This document shows, in pieces, positions 7,762-20,889 of a stretch of 64,000 nucleotides of DNA. Location of the stretch: positions 1-64,000 of the forward strand of contig NZ_JAGYPJ010000001.1 of the NCBI RefSeq assembly GCF_018343695.1. Reading direction: 5' to 3'. Within the stretch, counting starts at the first letter, position 1; every line of letters starts with the position of its first letter. A program made the translations under genes and the position numbers. This stretch comes from Lederbergia citrisecunda. GTDB taxonomy: Bacteria; Bacillota; Bacilli; Bacillales; Bacillaceae_C. Under the pieces are notes generated by a model, which was not told the origin of the DNA, made no database searches, and worked only from the letters and a program-made list of their open reading frames with translations.

Positions 7762-9976
7762 GCCAAATCCAACACAAATCAAGGAAGAGAAAATATATCG
7801 TGAAATGGGTTTGACAGACGAAGAATTTGCCCTCGCGGAAAAAATGCTCGGCAGAACTCCAAATTATACGGAAACGGGTCTGTTTTCGGTTATGTGGTCT
7901 GAGCATTGCAGTTATAAAAATTCCAAACCAGTTTTGAAAAAGTTTCCTACAAAAGGTGAACAAGTTCTTCAAGGACCTGGAGAAGGTGCTGGGATTGTTG
8001 ATATTGGCGATAACCAAGCTGTCGTATTTAAAATCGAAAGCCATAACTCACCATCAGCAGTAGAACCTTATGAAGGTGCGGCAACTGGGGTTGGCGGAAT
8101 TATCCGTGACGTTTTTTCGATGGGTGCAAAGCCAATTGCTTCATTAAATTCACTTCGTTTTGGTGAACTTGATACTCCTAGAGTGCGTTATTTACTAGAG
8201 CAAGCTGTTGCAGGGATTGCTGATTACGGAAATGCTCTAGGTGTACCGACTGTTGGAGGCGAGATTCAATTCGACGATGCGTATAAAACAAATCCACTCG
8301 TAAATGCGATGGTAGTTGGATTACTTGATCACGAACATATTCAAAAAGGGCAAGCAAAAGGTGTCGGCAATACGGTGATGTATGTCGGTTCTCCGACTGG
8401 CCGCGATGGAATTCATGGAGCTACTTTTTCATCAGTAGAATTGGCGGACGAGGAAGAAGAAAAGGAAAGAGCTGCCGTACAGGCGGGTGATCCTTTTACA
8501 GAAAAAATGTTAATGGATGCTTGTTTGGAGCTCGTTAAATCAGATGCGTTGATAGGGATTCAAGACATGGGAGCAGCAGGTTTGACAAGTTCTTCTGCAG
8601 AAATGGCGAGTAAAGCAGGCTTCGGCGTGGAAATGAATCTTGATTTAATTCCACAACGTGAAGAAAACATGACAGCATACGAAATGATGCTTTCAGAATC
8701 ACAAGAGAGAATGCTTATCGTTGTGAAAAAAGGACGCGAGCAGGAAGTCATTGATCTTTTTGAAAAATATGACCAAGAAGCTGTTTCTGTTGGACATGTA
8801 ACAGATGATAAAATGCTTCGTTTGATTCATAAAGGGGAAGTTGTGGCAGAAGTTCCTGCGGATGCTCTTGCAGAAGATGCCCCGGTTTATCATAAGCCGT
8901 CAGAGGAACCAGCGTATTACCGCGAATTCCAAGCGATGGAGCAAGAAATTCCTGAAGTGACTGACTACAACGAGACATTGGTGAAACTTTTACAACAACC
9001 AACAATTGCGAGTAAAGAATGGGTGTATAGCCAGTTCGATCAACATGTTGGAGCGAATACGGTTGTTAGCCCTGGTTCAGACGCAGCCGTTGTTAGAATT
9101 AGTGGGAAAAATAAAGCAATCGCAATTACGACAGATTGTAACTCAAGATATATTTATTTGGATCCTGAAGTTGGTGGGAAAATTGCTGTTGCTGAAGCAG
9201 CAAGGAACGTTGTTTGTTCAGGTGCAAAACCACTTGCGATTACAGATGGCCTAAACTTCGGTAGCCCTGAGAAACCAGAAATCTTCTGGCAAATTGAAAA
9301 ATCAGCCGCAGGTATTAGCGAAGCGTGTATCGCTCTTGAAAGTCCGGTTATCGGTGGAAACGTATCTCTTTTCAATGAAAAAGGCGGAAAAGCGATCTAC
9401 CCAACGCCAATCATCGGTATGGTCGGTTTGATAGAAGATTTATCTTACATTACAACTCAGAACTTTAAATCTGCTGGCGACCTCATTTATTTGGTTGGAG
9501 AAACAAAAGATGAGTTCGGCGGAAGTGAGCTACAGAAGATGGTTAACGGCAAGATTTTCGGGAAAGCTCCAGCGATTGATTTAGAAGTAGAAGTAAAAAG
9601 ACAGAAGCAAATTCTTGAAGCGATTCGCAGTGGATACATTGCATCTGCCCACGACGTTTCAGAAGGTGGAGCAGCTGTTGCGATTGCAGAGTCACTGTTT
9701 GGTACAGATGGACTCGGAGCAGAACTAAAACTAGTTGGAAACGAAACAGCAGCATTATTTGCAGAAACACAATCCAGATTTATTTTATCCGTGAAAAAGG
9801 AACATCAAGCAGCGTTTGAACAATTGGTGGAAGATGCGACATTAATCGGAGAAGTTACAGATCGTGGCCAATTAATCATTGAAGGTTCAGAAAAACAATT
9901 GATTTCTTCTGAAGTCAAGGCGTTGGATGATGCTTGGAAAGGAGCCATTCCATGTTTGCTGACATTAAAGGGCTAA
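7745..9976 (+). CDS. purL: FGAM synthase large subunit PurL
   Basis: 743 residues, the short PurL type that works with PurS and PurQ. It performs ATP-dependent amidination of [15 protein letters not shown] near the N-terminus, the glycine-rich motifs [10 protein letters not shown] and GEIQFDDAY, and two AIRS-type repeats are all intact. This contrasts with the altered PurQ before it. It overlaps purQ by 17 bases and purF by 25. Confidence 0.97.
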   Translation: MQQTLEPNPTQIKEEKIYREMGLTDEEFALAEKMLGRTPNYTETGLFSVMWSEHCSYKNSKPVLKKFPTKGEQVLQGPGEGAGIVDIGDNQAVVFKIESHNSPSAVEPYEGAATGVGGIIRDVFSMGAKPIASLNSLRFGELDTPRVRYLLEQAVAGIADYGNALGVPTVGGEIQFDDAYKTNPLVNAMVVGLLDHEHIQKGQAKGVGNTVMYVGSPTGRDGIHGATFSSVELADEEEEKERAAVQAGDPFTEKMLMDACLELVKSDALIGIQDMGAAGLTSSSAEMASKAGFGVEMNLDLIPQREENMTAYEMMLSESQERMLIVVKKGREQEVIDLFEKYDQEAVSVGHVTDDKMLRLIHKGEVVAEVPADALAEDAPVYHKPSEEPAYYREFQAMEQEIPEVTDYNETLVKLLQQPTIASKEWVYSQFDQHVGANTVVSPGSDAAVVRISGKNKAIAITTDCNSRYIYLDPEVGGKIAVAEAARNVVCSGAKPLAITDGLNFGSPEKPEIFWQIEKSAAGISEACIALESPVIGGNVSLFNEKGGKAIYPTPIIGMVGLIEDLSYITTQNFKSAGDLIYLVGETKDEFGGSELQKMVNGKIFGKAPAIDLEVEVKRQKQILEAIRSGYIASAHDVSEGGAAVAIAESLFGTDGLGAELKLVGNETAALFAETQSRFILSVKKEHQAAFEQLVEDATLIGEVTDRGQLIIEGSEKQLISSEVKALDDAWKGAIPCLLTLKG

Positions 9977-11376
9977 ACGAGGAATGCGGCGTTTTCGGAA
10001 TATGGGGTCACCCGGATGCTGCTAAAATAACGTACTATGGTTTACACAGTTTGCAGCATCGCGGCCAAGAAGGTGCTGGAATTGTTGTAACGGACGGTCA
10101 GCGCCTAAAAGGCATTCGCGGTGAAGGTCTTGTAAATGATGTTTTTAATGAAAAGAAGCTTGAAAGTCTTCCGGGCAAAAGTGCCATTGGCCATGTTCGA
10201 TACGGAGGAGCTGGAAAGGGTGGGTTGGAGAATGTCCAGCCCCTCTTGTTCCATTCGCAAAGTGGGAGTTTGGCGCTTGCGCAAAATGGCAATTTAATCA
10301 ATGCGAATGATTTAAAACATCAACTTGAAATGCAGGGAAGTATTTTTCAAACGACTTCTGATACGGAAGTTTTAGCTCATTTGATTAAAAGAAGCGGTTA
10401 TCTTACGTTCAAAGATAAAATGAAGAATGCCTTATCCTTAGTAAAAGGTGCTTATGCACTTATCCTTTTAACTGAAACTGAATTGATGATTGCTTTGGAT
10501 CCAAACGGTTTGCGACCACTTTCTATCGGGAAAATCGGTGACTCTTATTGTGTATCATCGGAAACTTGCGCTTTTGATTTGATCGGAGCTGAGTTTGTCC
10601 GCGATGTGGAGCCTGGCGAACTTATTATTATTAACGACGAAGGCTTACACGCTGAGAGGTTTACCCTTTCTTCATCAAACGCGATGTGTACGATGGAATA
10701 CGTATATTTTTCCCGTCCAGACAGTGATATAGAGGGAATCAATGTCCATACAGCTAGAAAAAACCTCGGTAAAGTACTGGCGCGGGAAGCTCAAATAGAG
10801 GGCGATGTTGTAACAGGGGTGCCGGATTCAAGTATTTCTGCTGCAATCGGCTTTGCGGAAACAGCGGGAATTCCGTATGAAATGGGCTTAATTAAAAATC
10901 GCTATATTGGTAGAACATTTATCAAACCATCACAAGAATTACGTGAACGCGGGGTTAAAATGAAGCTTTCCCCTGTACGAAAAGTAGTTGAAGGAAAACG
11001 CGTTATCATGGTCGATGATTCAATCGTTCGTGGAACGACATGCAAAAGGATTGTTCGCATGTTAAAAGAGGCGGGTGCAAAAGAAGTTCATGTATGCATC
11101 AGCTCACCACCGATGAAAAATCCTTGCTTTTACGGGATTGATACATCAACACATGAAGAATTAATTGCATCTTATCATAGTGAAGAGGAAATTCGTGAAA
11201 TCATCGGAGCGGACTCTCTTACATTTTTAAGCGTTGAAGGAATGCTGGAGGCAATAGGACGAAAAGGATACGGCAAAAATTGCGGTCAATGTCTTGCTTG
11301 CTTTACGGGAGAATATCCTACGGAAATTTATCCTGATACGTTATTGCCGCATGAGAAGGAATTGAATAGTTATTAA
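9952..11376 (+). CDS. purF: Amidophosphoribosyltransferase
   Basis: The committed step of purine synthesis, PRPP plus glutamine to phosphoribosylamine. The ATG at 9952 gives an 11-residue propeptide ([11 protein letters not shown]) before Cys12, which becomes the N-terminal nucleophile after processing, as in B. subtilis. GGAAAGGAG lies upstream. The PRPP loop [13 protein letters not shown] and the cysteines of the structural iron-sulfur cluster ([19 protein letters not shown]) are present. Its glutaminase site is intact, unlike that of PurQ. Confidence 0.97.
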   Translation: MFADIKGLNEECGVFGIWGHPDAAKITYYGLHSLQHRGQEGAGIVVTDGQRLKGIRGEGLVNDVFNEKKLESLPGKSAIGHVRYGGAGKGGLENVQPLLFHSQSGSLALAQNGNLINANDLKHQLEMQGSIFQTTSDTEVLAHLIKRSGYLTFKDKMKNALSLVKGAYALILLTETELMIALDPNGLRPLSIGKIGDSYCVSSETCAFDLIGAEFVRDVEPGELIIINDEGLHAERFTLSSSNAMCTMEYVYFSRPDSDIEGINVHTARKNLGKVLAREAQIEGDVVTGVPDSSISAAIGFAETAGIPYEMGLIKNRYIGRTFIKPSQELRERGVKMKLSPVRKVVEGKRVIMVDDSIVRGTTCKRIVRMLKEAGAKEVHVCISSPPMKNPCFYGIDTSTHEELIASYHSEEEIREIIGADSLTFLSVEGMLEAIGRKGYGKNCGQCLACFTGEYPTEIYPDTLLPHEKELNSY

Positions 11377-11398
11377 AAATTATTAGGAGGCGGGCGGG

Positions 11399-12442
11399 AT
11401 GGCTAATGCCTACCAAAAGGCCGGAGTTAATATAGAAGCTGGGTATGAAGCGGTTGAAAAAATTAAAAAACATACGAAACGGACGATGCGCGCCGGAGTT
11501 ATGGGACAATTGGGCGGATTCGGCGGAGTGTTCGATTTGTCGGATTTGAATTTAAAAGAGCCGGTTCTCGTTTCTGGTACCGATGGAGTCGGGACTAAGC
11601 TGAAATTGGCTTTCATGATGGAAAAGCATGACACAATCGGAATTGACTGTGTAGCGATGTGTGTGAATGACATCGTTGTCCAAGGGGCGGAACCGATTTA
11701 TTTCCTCGATTATGTCGCGCTAGGAAAAGCAGTTCCAGATAAAATAGAACAAATTGTGAGTGGGATTGCAGATGGCTGTGAACAAGCTGGTTGTGCCTTA
11801 ATCGGCGGAGAAACGGCGGAAATGCCCGGTTTATATGAGGAAGATGAATATGATCTTGCCGGATTTGCAGTAGGGGCTTGTGAAAAATCGCAAATCATTA
11901 CGGGTGAGCATATTCAAGAAGGCGACGTTCTAATTGGTTTAGCTTCAAGCGGTATCCACAGCAACGGTTATTCCTTAGTCCGTAAAATCTTTCTTGAAGA
12001 TCAAGGGTTTTTATTAGATGTACGACTTCCTGAGCTATCAGCAAGTTTAGGCGAGGAATTGTTGAAGCCTACGAAAATTTATGTCAAGTCCACTTTAGCA
12101 GCTTTGCAAGAATTCGAAGTAAAAGGAATGTCTCATATTACAGGTGGCGGGTTTATAGAAAATATTCCGAGAATGCTGCCTGATCGACTCGGTGCTGTCA
12201 TTGAAAAAGGGACGTGGCCTGTTTTACCTATTTTCCAAGCCCTTAAAAAATATGGAGAATTAGATGAAAACGAAATGTACAATATTTTTAATATGGGGAT
12301 TGGATTTGTATTAGCTGTTCGCCCTGAAGATGCAGAGTCAGCCATCCGTTTTTTTGTGGAACATGGTGAAAAAGCTTATAAAATTGGTTCCATTGTTAAA
12401 AATGAAGGTGTTACATTCGTGAATGCGGGGACAGTAAAGTGA
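11399..12442 (+). CDS. purM: Phosphoribosylformylglycinamidine cyclo-ligase (AIR synthetase)
   Basis: 347 residues, the usual length. It closes the imidazole ring, FGAM to AIR with ATP. The family segments [31 protein letters not shown] and [11 protein letters not shown] are readable. AGGAGG lies eight bases before the ATG. It overlaps purN by four bases (GTGA). Confidence 0.97.
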   Translation: MANAYQKAGVNIEAGYEAVEKIKKHTKRTMRAGVMGQLGGFGGVFDLSDLNLKEPVLVSGTDGVGTKLKLAFMMEKHDTIGIDCVAMCVNDIVVQGAEPIYFLDYVALGKAVPDKIEQIVSGIADGCEQAGCALIGGETAEMPGLYEEDEYDLAGFAVGACEKSQIITGEHIQEGDVLIGLASSGIHSNGYSLVRKIFLEDQGFLLDVRLPELSASLGEELLKPTKIYVKSTLAALQEFEVKGMSHITGGGFIENIPRMLPDRLGAVIEKGTWPVLPIFQALKKYGELDENEMYNIFNMGIGFVLAVRPEDAESAIRFFVEHGEKAYKIGSIVKNEGVTFVNAGTVK

Positions 12443-13011
12443 AAAAAATAGCTATTTTTGCTTCAGGTACAGGGAGCAATTTTCAAGCAATCGTAGATGC
12501 AATAAAAGCAGGGTGCCTTCAAATGGAAGTCGCCTTGCTTGTTTGTGATAAGCCAGAGGCTTTGGTTATAGAAAAAGCGGAAAATGAAAATATTAAAACC
12601 TTTGTAATTAATCCAAAAGAATATGAAACGAAGGCAAGTTTTGAGCAAAAAATCAACAGCGTTTTGCTAGAAAATGGCGTTGATCTAATTGTCCTTGCAG
12701 GCTATATGAGGTTAATTGGATCAACCTTGCTTACTGCTTATAAAAATAAAATCATCAATATTCACCCGTCATTGTTGCCATCCTTCCCAGGTAAGGACGC
12801 AATCGGCCAAGCTTTTCGTGCAGGTGTGAAAATCACGGGAGTTACGATCCATTATGTGGACGAAGGAATGGATACAGGACCGATCATTGCACAAAGAGCA
12901 TTAGAACTGTCGGGTGAGGAATTACTCTCTGAAGTAGAACAGAAGATTCATGAAATAGAACATGTATTTTATCCGGAAGTTTTACAAAAATGCTTCGTAG
13001 AAAAAAATTGA
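12439..13011 (+). CDS. purN: Phosphoribosylglycinamide formyltransferase
   Basis: 190 residues, transferring formyl from 10-formyl-THF to GAR. The active-site segment [12 protein letters not shown] with its Asn and His is intact, as is the downstream [11 protein letters not shown] with the catalytic Asp. The start is GTG, overlapping the purM stop. Confidence 0.96.
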   Translation: MKKIAIFASGTGSNFQAIVDAIKAGCLQMEVALLVCDKPEALVIEKAENENIKTFVINPKEYETKASFEQKINSVLLENGVDLIVLAGYMRLIGSTLLTAYKNKIINIHPSLLPSFPGKDAIGQAFRAGVKITGVTIHYVDEGMDTGPIIAQRALELSGEELLSEVEQKIHEIEHVFYPEVLQKCFVEKN

Positions 13012-13024
13012 GGAGGACAGGTTC

Positions 13025-15885
<2,861 letters not shown>

Positions 15886-15890
15886 TTTTT

Positions 15891-15923
15891 GGGGACGGGT
15901 TCAAATGAACCTGTCCCCTTTTT
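15891..15923 (+). terminator. Terminator of the purine operon
   Basis: GGGGACGGGTTC pairs with GAACCTGTCCCC (one G-U), followed by TTTTT. The stem is built from the same GGGGACAG element seen before purD. Confidence 0.85.
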
Positions 15924-16060
15924 GCCTGTCTCGATGCAGACGCCTTCCGCTTTTCTAGTCACAATTTGTTAAATTTTTTCTGTAGAACTTTACTGCGTTA
16001 AAACGAATAGTATGTTAGAATAATGTTATAGTGAAAGTTATACTCCCAGGAGGAATGGGT

Positions 16061-17803
16061 ATGTGGAATCAACGATACCGTTGGAAAAATAGACAGATTC
16101 GGGAACAGGTGTCTGTTATAGATGGGCAGAAGTCGCCAACACTTTTATTAAAAAACGCCCGTTTCCTACATTCAATTTTAAAAAAATGGATAACGTCCAA
16201 TATATGGATTTATCAAGATCGAATTATTTATATTGGTGAAGAACTACCAAAAAGATTAGAAAACTGTGAAATTATCGATTGCTCCGGACTCACTCTTGTC
16301 CCTGGATATATAGAGCCTCACGTTCACCCGTTTCAACTTTATAATCCCCAATCATTCGCTCGTTTTGCATCTCAATCTGGTACAACGACTCTAATATGTG
16401 ACAACCTATTCTTTTTTCTACATTTAAACAAAAAGAAAGCGTTTGCACTTTTGAATGAGCTGAACGAATCACCTGTCTCTATGTATTGGTGGGGACGATT
16501 TGATTCTCAAACCGAGATGAATGAAGAGGAGACTATTTTTACAAATAGTGAAATTAAGTCGTGGCTTGAGCATGAAGCTGTTGTGCAAGGTGGAGAATTA
16601 ACGGGCTGGCCCAAGCTTCTAGCTGGGGACGATTTAATGCTACATTGGATTCAAGAAACGAAGCGTCTGGGTAAAAAAGTCGAAGGTCATTTCCCTGGTG
16701 GTTCCGATAAGACACTGACAAAAATGAAATTATTTGGCGTGGATGGGGATCATGAATCAATGACAGGGGCGGATGTTTACAAGCGCCTCATGCATGGATA
16801 TACGGTTGCTCTTAGACATTCATCAATCAGACCAGATTTAAATGTCATGTTAAAAGAAATCCATGAATTAGGTATTGATCAATATGATTCGCTTGTTTTT
16901 ACAACAGATGGATCTACTCCTGCCTTTTATAAACAAGGGGTCATGGATATGATGATTGACATGGCGATTAAAAATGGAGTACCGACGATTGATGCGTATC
17001 ATATGGCTTCCTATAATATCGCTCGTCATTATAATCTGTCGCATCATCACGGCATGATTGCAACAGGCAGAATCGCAAATATTAATTTTCTTTCAAATGA
17101 AACAGAGCCTACTCCGATATCAGTTCTTGCAAAAGGACAATGGGTAAAAAGAGATGGTCAGAATTTAATCAATGACAAGGATATAAATTGGAAGGAATTT
17201 GGATTAGAGCCGTTGAATTTAAATTGGGAACTACAATCATCCGATTTGCAATTTTCCATGCCTTTTGGAATCGAAATGGTCAATGATGTCATTACAAAGC
17301 CATATTCCGTTTCTCTCGATTTATCAATTGATTACCTTCCACAAAAACATGAGGAGAGTTATTTTGCGTTGTTTGATCGGAAGGGGAAATGGAGAATTAA
17401 CACAATTGTCAAAGGATTCGCAAAAAGTGTAAGCGGTTTCGCCTCTTCTTTTTCAAATACTGGGGATATTATTTTAATAGGTAAAATGAAAAAGGATATG
17501 CTCCTTGCTTTTAAAAGAATGAAAGAAATTGGTGGAGGCATTGTCCTTGCTGAAAATGGAAAAGTCATACATGAAATTCCGTTGCCGCTTGCTGGATTAA
17601 TGTCAGATCAGCCATTAGAGGAATTAATAAAAGCTGAAGAAAGATTAAAGGAGCTACTATACGAAAGAGGGTATTCTTTTACTGATCCTATCTATTCTTT
17701 ACTATTTTTCTCTGCAACTCATTTACCGTATATTCGGGTAACGCAAAGCGGAATGTATGATGTAATGAATAAAACTATACTATTTCCAACATTAATGCGT
17801 TAA
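16061..17803 (+). CDS. yerA: YerA-like adenine-deaminase-family amidohydrolase
   Basis: 580 residues from the ATG at 16061, which follows AGGAGG by seven bases; an upstream GTG at 16031 is unlikely. Metal-binding positions of the AdeC-like amidohydrolases are visible: EPHVHPF, EGHFPG and FTTDGSTP. The C-terminal AdeC-type domain with GGGIVLAENG is complete. B. subtilis keeps this paralogue of adenine deaminase just after purD, but its substrate is not established. Position next to the pur genes makes a purine-salvage role likely. Confidence 0.85.
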   Translation: MWNQRYRWKNRQIREQVSVIDGQKSPTLLLKNARFLHSILKKWITSNIWIYQDRIIYIGEELPKRLENCEIIDCSGLTLVPGYIEPHVHPFQLYNPQSFARFASQSGTTTLICDNLFFFLHLNKKKAFALLNELNESPVSMYWWGRFDSQTEMNEEETIFTNSEIKSWLEHEAVVQGGELTGWPKLLAGDDLMLHWIQETKRLGKKVEGHFPGGSDKTLTKMKLFGVDGDHESMTGADVYKRLMHGYTVALRHSSIRPDLNVMLKEIHELGIDQYDSLVFTTDGSTPAFYKQGVMDMMIDMAIKNGVPTIDAYHMASYNIARHYNLSHHHGMIATGRIANINFLSNETEPTPISVLAKGQWVKRDGQNLINDKDINWKEFGLEPLNLNWELQSSDLQFSMPFGIEMVNDVITKPYSVSLDLSIDYLPQKHEESYFALFDRKGKWRINTIVKGFAKSVSGFASSFSNTGDIILIGKMKKDMLLAFKRMKEIGGGIVLAENGKVIHEIPLPLAGLMSDQPLEELIKAEERLKELLYERGYSFTDPIYSLLFFSATHLPYIRVTQSGMYDVMNKTILFPTLMR

Positions 17804-17839
17804 AATGATAGAGTAAAGAATGATGTAGGGGATGGAATA

Positions 17840-18883
17840 GTGAAGCATAAATCGATACCAGTCATATTATTGATCACAGCCATATTACTTTTATCAGCCT
17901 GTAGTAAGAAGGCTCCAGATAAAGAAACTCCAAAGCCAGAAGTAAATGAACCGGAGACAACGGAGCAGACTTCGGACAAAACGGATGAGTATCATTTTCC
18001 ATTAACAGGGATAGGCACTGACGTGGAGCCTAATCGAAGAGCGGTTGCAGTCATGATAAATAATCATCCGGAAGCGCGTCCTCAAACGGGACTTTCGCAG
18101 GCCGATATAGTGTACGAACTACTAGCTGAAGGAAATGTTACGAGATTTTTAGCTATTTTTCAAAGCGAAGCGCCTGAAAATATTGGTCCAGTTCGTAGTG
18201 CCCGCGAATATTATATTGAGCTTGCCCAAGGCTATAATGCTCTTTTCATTGCGCATGGATATAGCCCAGAAGCTGAAAAAATACTATCATCCGGTGTCAT
18301 CGACAATTTAAACGGGATGAGATATGATGGTACTTTATTTAAACGATCATCGGATCGAAAAGCGCCACATAATTCTTATATTACTTATAAAAATATCGAA
18401 AAAGGAGCAGAGGATAATGGATTTTCAATGACCGGTCCTCCAGCTTCAATGGATTTTTATAAAGAAGAAGAACTTGAGAGTATCAGTGGAACTGGCGCAA
18501 ATCATATAAAAGTTGTATACGGAAATAGCTCACAATTTACAGCGGAGTATCAATATGACTCTCAATCTGGTGAATATTCTCGTTTTTCCGATGGTGAACA
18601 AACGGTTGAATATAAAACTAGAGAACCTGTGTTAGTCAAAAATCTTTTAGTTATTGAAACTGAACATAAAGTTTTGGATTCAGCTGGAAGACGCTTCATT
18701 GATTTAAAATCTGGCGGTAAAGCTTACTTGTTCCAAGAAGGGAACATGAAAGAAATAGAATGGAGAAATACTGACGGCCAGATTCTTCCATATGAGAATG
18801 GTCAACCTGCAAAGCTTGTTCCAGGGAAAACGTGGGTCAATGTCATACCTAGTTTGAACGATGTCTCATACGAGCTCAAATAA
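17840..18883 (+). CDS. yerB: YerB-like DUF3048 lipoprotein
   Basis: 347 residues from GTG, with a lipoprotein signal ending LLLSAC, so it is probably anchored outside the membrane. After a charged linker the DUF3048 N-terminal domain (NNHPEARPQTGLSQADIVYE, GPVRSARE) and C-terminal domain follow. Function is unknown in the family. It overlaps nothing and is followed 17 bases later by yerC, as in B. subtilis. Confidence 0.85.
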   Translation: MKHKSIPVILLITAILLLSACSKKAPDKETPKPEVNEPETTEQTSDKTDEYHFPLTGIGTDVEPNRRAVAVMINNHPEARPQTGLSQADIVYELLAEGNVTRFLAIFQSEAPENIGPVRSAREYYIELAQGYNALFIAHGYSPEAEKILSSGVIDNLNGMRYDGTLFKRSSDRKAPHNSYITYKNIEKGAEDNGFSMTGPPASMDFYKEEELESISGTGANHIKVVYGNSSQFTAEYQYDSQSGEYSRFSDGEQTVEYKTREPVLVKNLLVIETEHKVLDSAGRRFIDLKSGGKAYLFQEGNMKEIEWRNTDGQILPYENGQPAKLVPGKTWVNVIPSLNDVSYELK

Positions 18884-18899
18884 AAAAGGAGATAGATGG

Positions 18900-19199
18900 A
18901 TGCAAATCGAAAAATTAAGAGGTCGAGAGCTTGACCAATTATTTGAAGCGGTCTTATCTTTAAAAAATGTTGAAGAATGCTATCGTTTCTTTGATGATTT
19001 ATGTACGATTAACGAAATTCAAGCTTTGTCGCAACGTCTAGAAGTAGCTAGAATGCTAAGAGATGGAAAAACCTATCATAAAATTGAGACAGAAACAGGT
19101 GCAAGCACGGCAACAATCTCTCGAGTAAAACGTTGTCTCAATTATGGAAACGATACGTATGAAATGGTCCTTGAGAGGATTTATAAAGATAAGGAATAG
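18900..19199 (+). CDS. yerC: YerC-like TrpR-family regulator
   Basis: 99 residues from the ATG at 18900, eight bases after AAGGAG. An in-frame ATG at 18861 lies within yerB and is not supported. The helix-turn-helix RQ-type segment KIETETGASTATISRVKRCL is plain and the protein matches the YerC/YecD family throughout. It probably binds DNA; its target is unknown. A terminator follows. Confidence 0.88.
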   Translation: MQIEKLRGRELDQLFEAVLSLKNVEECYRFFDDLCTINEIQALSQRLEVARMLRDGKTYHKIETETGASTATISRVKRCLNYGNDTYEMVLERIYKDKE

Positions 19200-19208
19200 A
19201 TAGAATAA

Positions 19209-19247
19209 AGCCTAGTATCTTGGTAAGATTGGATACTGGGCTTTTTA
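19209..19247 (+). terminator. Terminator after yerC
   Basis: AGCCTAGTATC pairs with GATACTGGGCT around a short loop and is followed by TTTTAGTT. Confidence 0.8.
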
Positions 19248-19286
19248 GTTGCAATTCTTGTCTAAAATAATCCTATAAGTGGTGGG

Positions 19287-19610
19287 ATACGAATAGAATT
19301 GTAGGCATGTCGAGAAGAAGTGAGAGATTGGGAAATAGAAGTAAGAGCACGGCTAATAGAAGAGAGAGCACGGCTAATAGAAAAGTGAGCACGGAGAATA
19401 TAATTGTGAGCATAGCGAACAGAGACGTGAGCGAGAAACTGCACGTCAGGATAGATATTGTCAATGGAATCAGCTAATAGGGATGTCTTAACGTCTAATA
19501 GGACTACTGAATCGTCTAATAGGCTGGCAGAATTGTCTAATAGATCGTCGATACGTCTAATAGAACAGCTGAATCATCTAATAGAGGCGCCAAACCAACT
19601 AATAGAAGAC
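19287..19610 (+). repeat. Intergenic array of 21-bp units with AATAG core
   Basis: An AATAG (or one-base variant) core begins at 19292, 19313, 19334, 19355, 19376, 19397 and 19418, exactly 21 apart. After a 58-base break it resumes at 19476, 19497, 19518, 19539, 19559, 19580 and 19601. Outside the core the units are degenerate, with a GCACGGCT sub-family in the first half and GTCT in the second. The spacing equals two turns of DNA. No coding sense or CRISPR-like spacer structure is visible. The same core and period recur at 30014-30438. Confidence 0.85.
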
Positions 19611-19802
19611 AGAGCTATGGCTTAGAAAAACGCCTATTGAGAATAGACTTGCAGGAACACCGAATAGAATTCTTGTTAACTCCAGCTCAAACGACGAACA
19701 AGATAAAAAGGATTGCCAAAAACAACGAACTATTAGCCAAAGAATTTTCTCTTTTACGTCAGTACCACACTCGTCAAAATGCTATAATGTAATATGGTAA
19801 TA

Positions 19803-19958
19803 AGAAAAGCGAAAGCGTCTTGCTCATCGACGTACGAACTACAGGTGCTTCGACTGAGATAAAGGAAACACGATGAACCTGCAAGGTGAATCGATATTGA
19901 CTTATCGTAGGGAGAAGCCACGTAGTTCGCTAGTCGATAGGCGCTGTAGCTAGACAAT
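19803..19958 (+). repeat. Dispersed fold-back element, copy 1
   Basis: 156 bases beginning AGAAAAGCGAAAGCGTCTTG and ending GCGCTGTAGCTAGACAAT. The outer parts are partly complementary (ATCGAC with GTCGAT). Copy 2 follows directly and copy 3 lies inverted at 43142-43286. It has no ORF of its own and resembles a non-coding repeat common in Bacillales intergenic DNA, from memory. Confidence 0.8.
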
Positions 19959-20094
19959 AGAAAAGCGAAAGCGTCTTGCTCATCGACGTACGAACTACAG
20001 GTGCTTCGACTGAGATAAAGGAAACACGATGAGCCTGCAAGGTTAATCAATATTGACTCCACATAGGGAAGTCGACAGGCGCTGTAGCTAGAAC
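19959..20094 (+). repeat. Dispersed fold-back element, copy 2
   Basis: Second copy in direct tandem with the first, with the same start and the central CTTCGACTGAGATAAAGGAA. It is about 20 bases shorter because a stretch near GCCACGTAGTTCGCTAG is missing. Together the two copies fill most of the space before pcrB. Confidence 0.8.
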
Positions 20095-20169
20095 ACTCTA
20101 AATAAATAATATATACACTTAAAAAATATATGCTTTCATATAAAATGAAAAATGGAGGATTTTTAGCAT

Positions 20170-20847
20170 ATGTACGATGTAAAAAAATGGCGTCATGTTT
20201 TTAAGCTGGACCCGAATAAAGAGATTTCAGATGATCATCTTGAAGAATTATGCGAATCGGGAACGGACGCCATCATTGTGGGAGGTACAGATGATGTAAC
20301 TCTGGATAAAGTTCTTAATCTGATGGCAAGAATTAGAAGGTATACCGTACCTTGCGTATTGGAAGTCAGCAATCTTGAATCAATTACTCCAGGCTTTGAC
20401 CTATACTTCATTCCTTCTGTACTTAACAGTCGGGATATTCGCTGGTTCTCAGGTATTCATCACGAGGCTGTTAAAGAATACGGAGAGTTAATGGATTGGA
20501 ATGAAATTCTTATTGAAGGCTACTGTATATTAAACGATAATTGTAAAGCGGCCATACAAACAAATGCGAATACGAATATCGATGCGGACGATGTCGTTGC
20601 GTATGCGATGATGGCAGAAAAAATGTTTCGTATGCCGATTTTTTATATGGAATATAGTGGTACATACGGTGACCCCGAACTTGTAAAAAAAGTGAAAAAT
20701 CAGCTCAATGAAACAAAGCTTTTTTATGGTGGTGGAATTAATACCGTACAACAAGCAATTGAAATGAGGCAGGTTGCCGATGTAATTATCGTCGGAAACG
20801 CCATTTATGAAAACTTCGGTGAAGCATTGAAAACAGTTAACATATAA
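20170..20847 (+). CDS. pcrB: Heptaprenylglyceryl phosphate synthase
   Basis: 225 residues of the PcrB/GGGPS TIM-barrel family. It joins sn-glycerol-1-phosphate to heptaprenyl diphosphate, the first step of an archaea-like ether lipid in Bacillales. [26 protein letters not shown] and the phosphate loop [10 protein letters not shown] are intact. GGAGGA lies upstream of the ATG. pcrA starts 42 bases later, as in B. subtilis. Confidence 0.93.
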   Translation: MYDVKKWRHVFKLDPNKEISDDHLEELCESGTDAIIVGGTDDVTLDKVLNLMARIRRYTVPCVLEVSNLESITPGFDLYFIPSVLNSRDIRWFSGIHHEAVKEYGELMDWNEILIEGYCILNDNCKAAIQTNANTNIDADDVVAYAMMAEKMFRMPIFYMEYSGTYGDPELVKKVKNQLNETKLFYGGGINTVQQAIEMRQVADVIIVGNAIYENFGEALKTVNI

Positions 20848-20889
20848 CGATATAATAGAACAAATGTTCTTTAATAGGCGGTGAACAAC

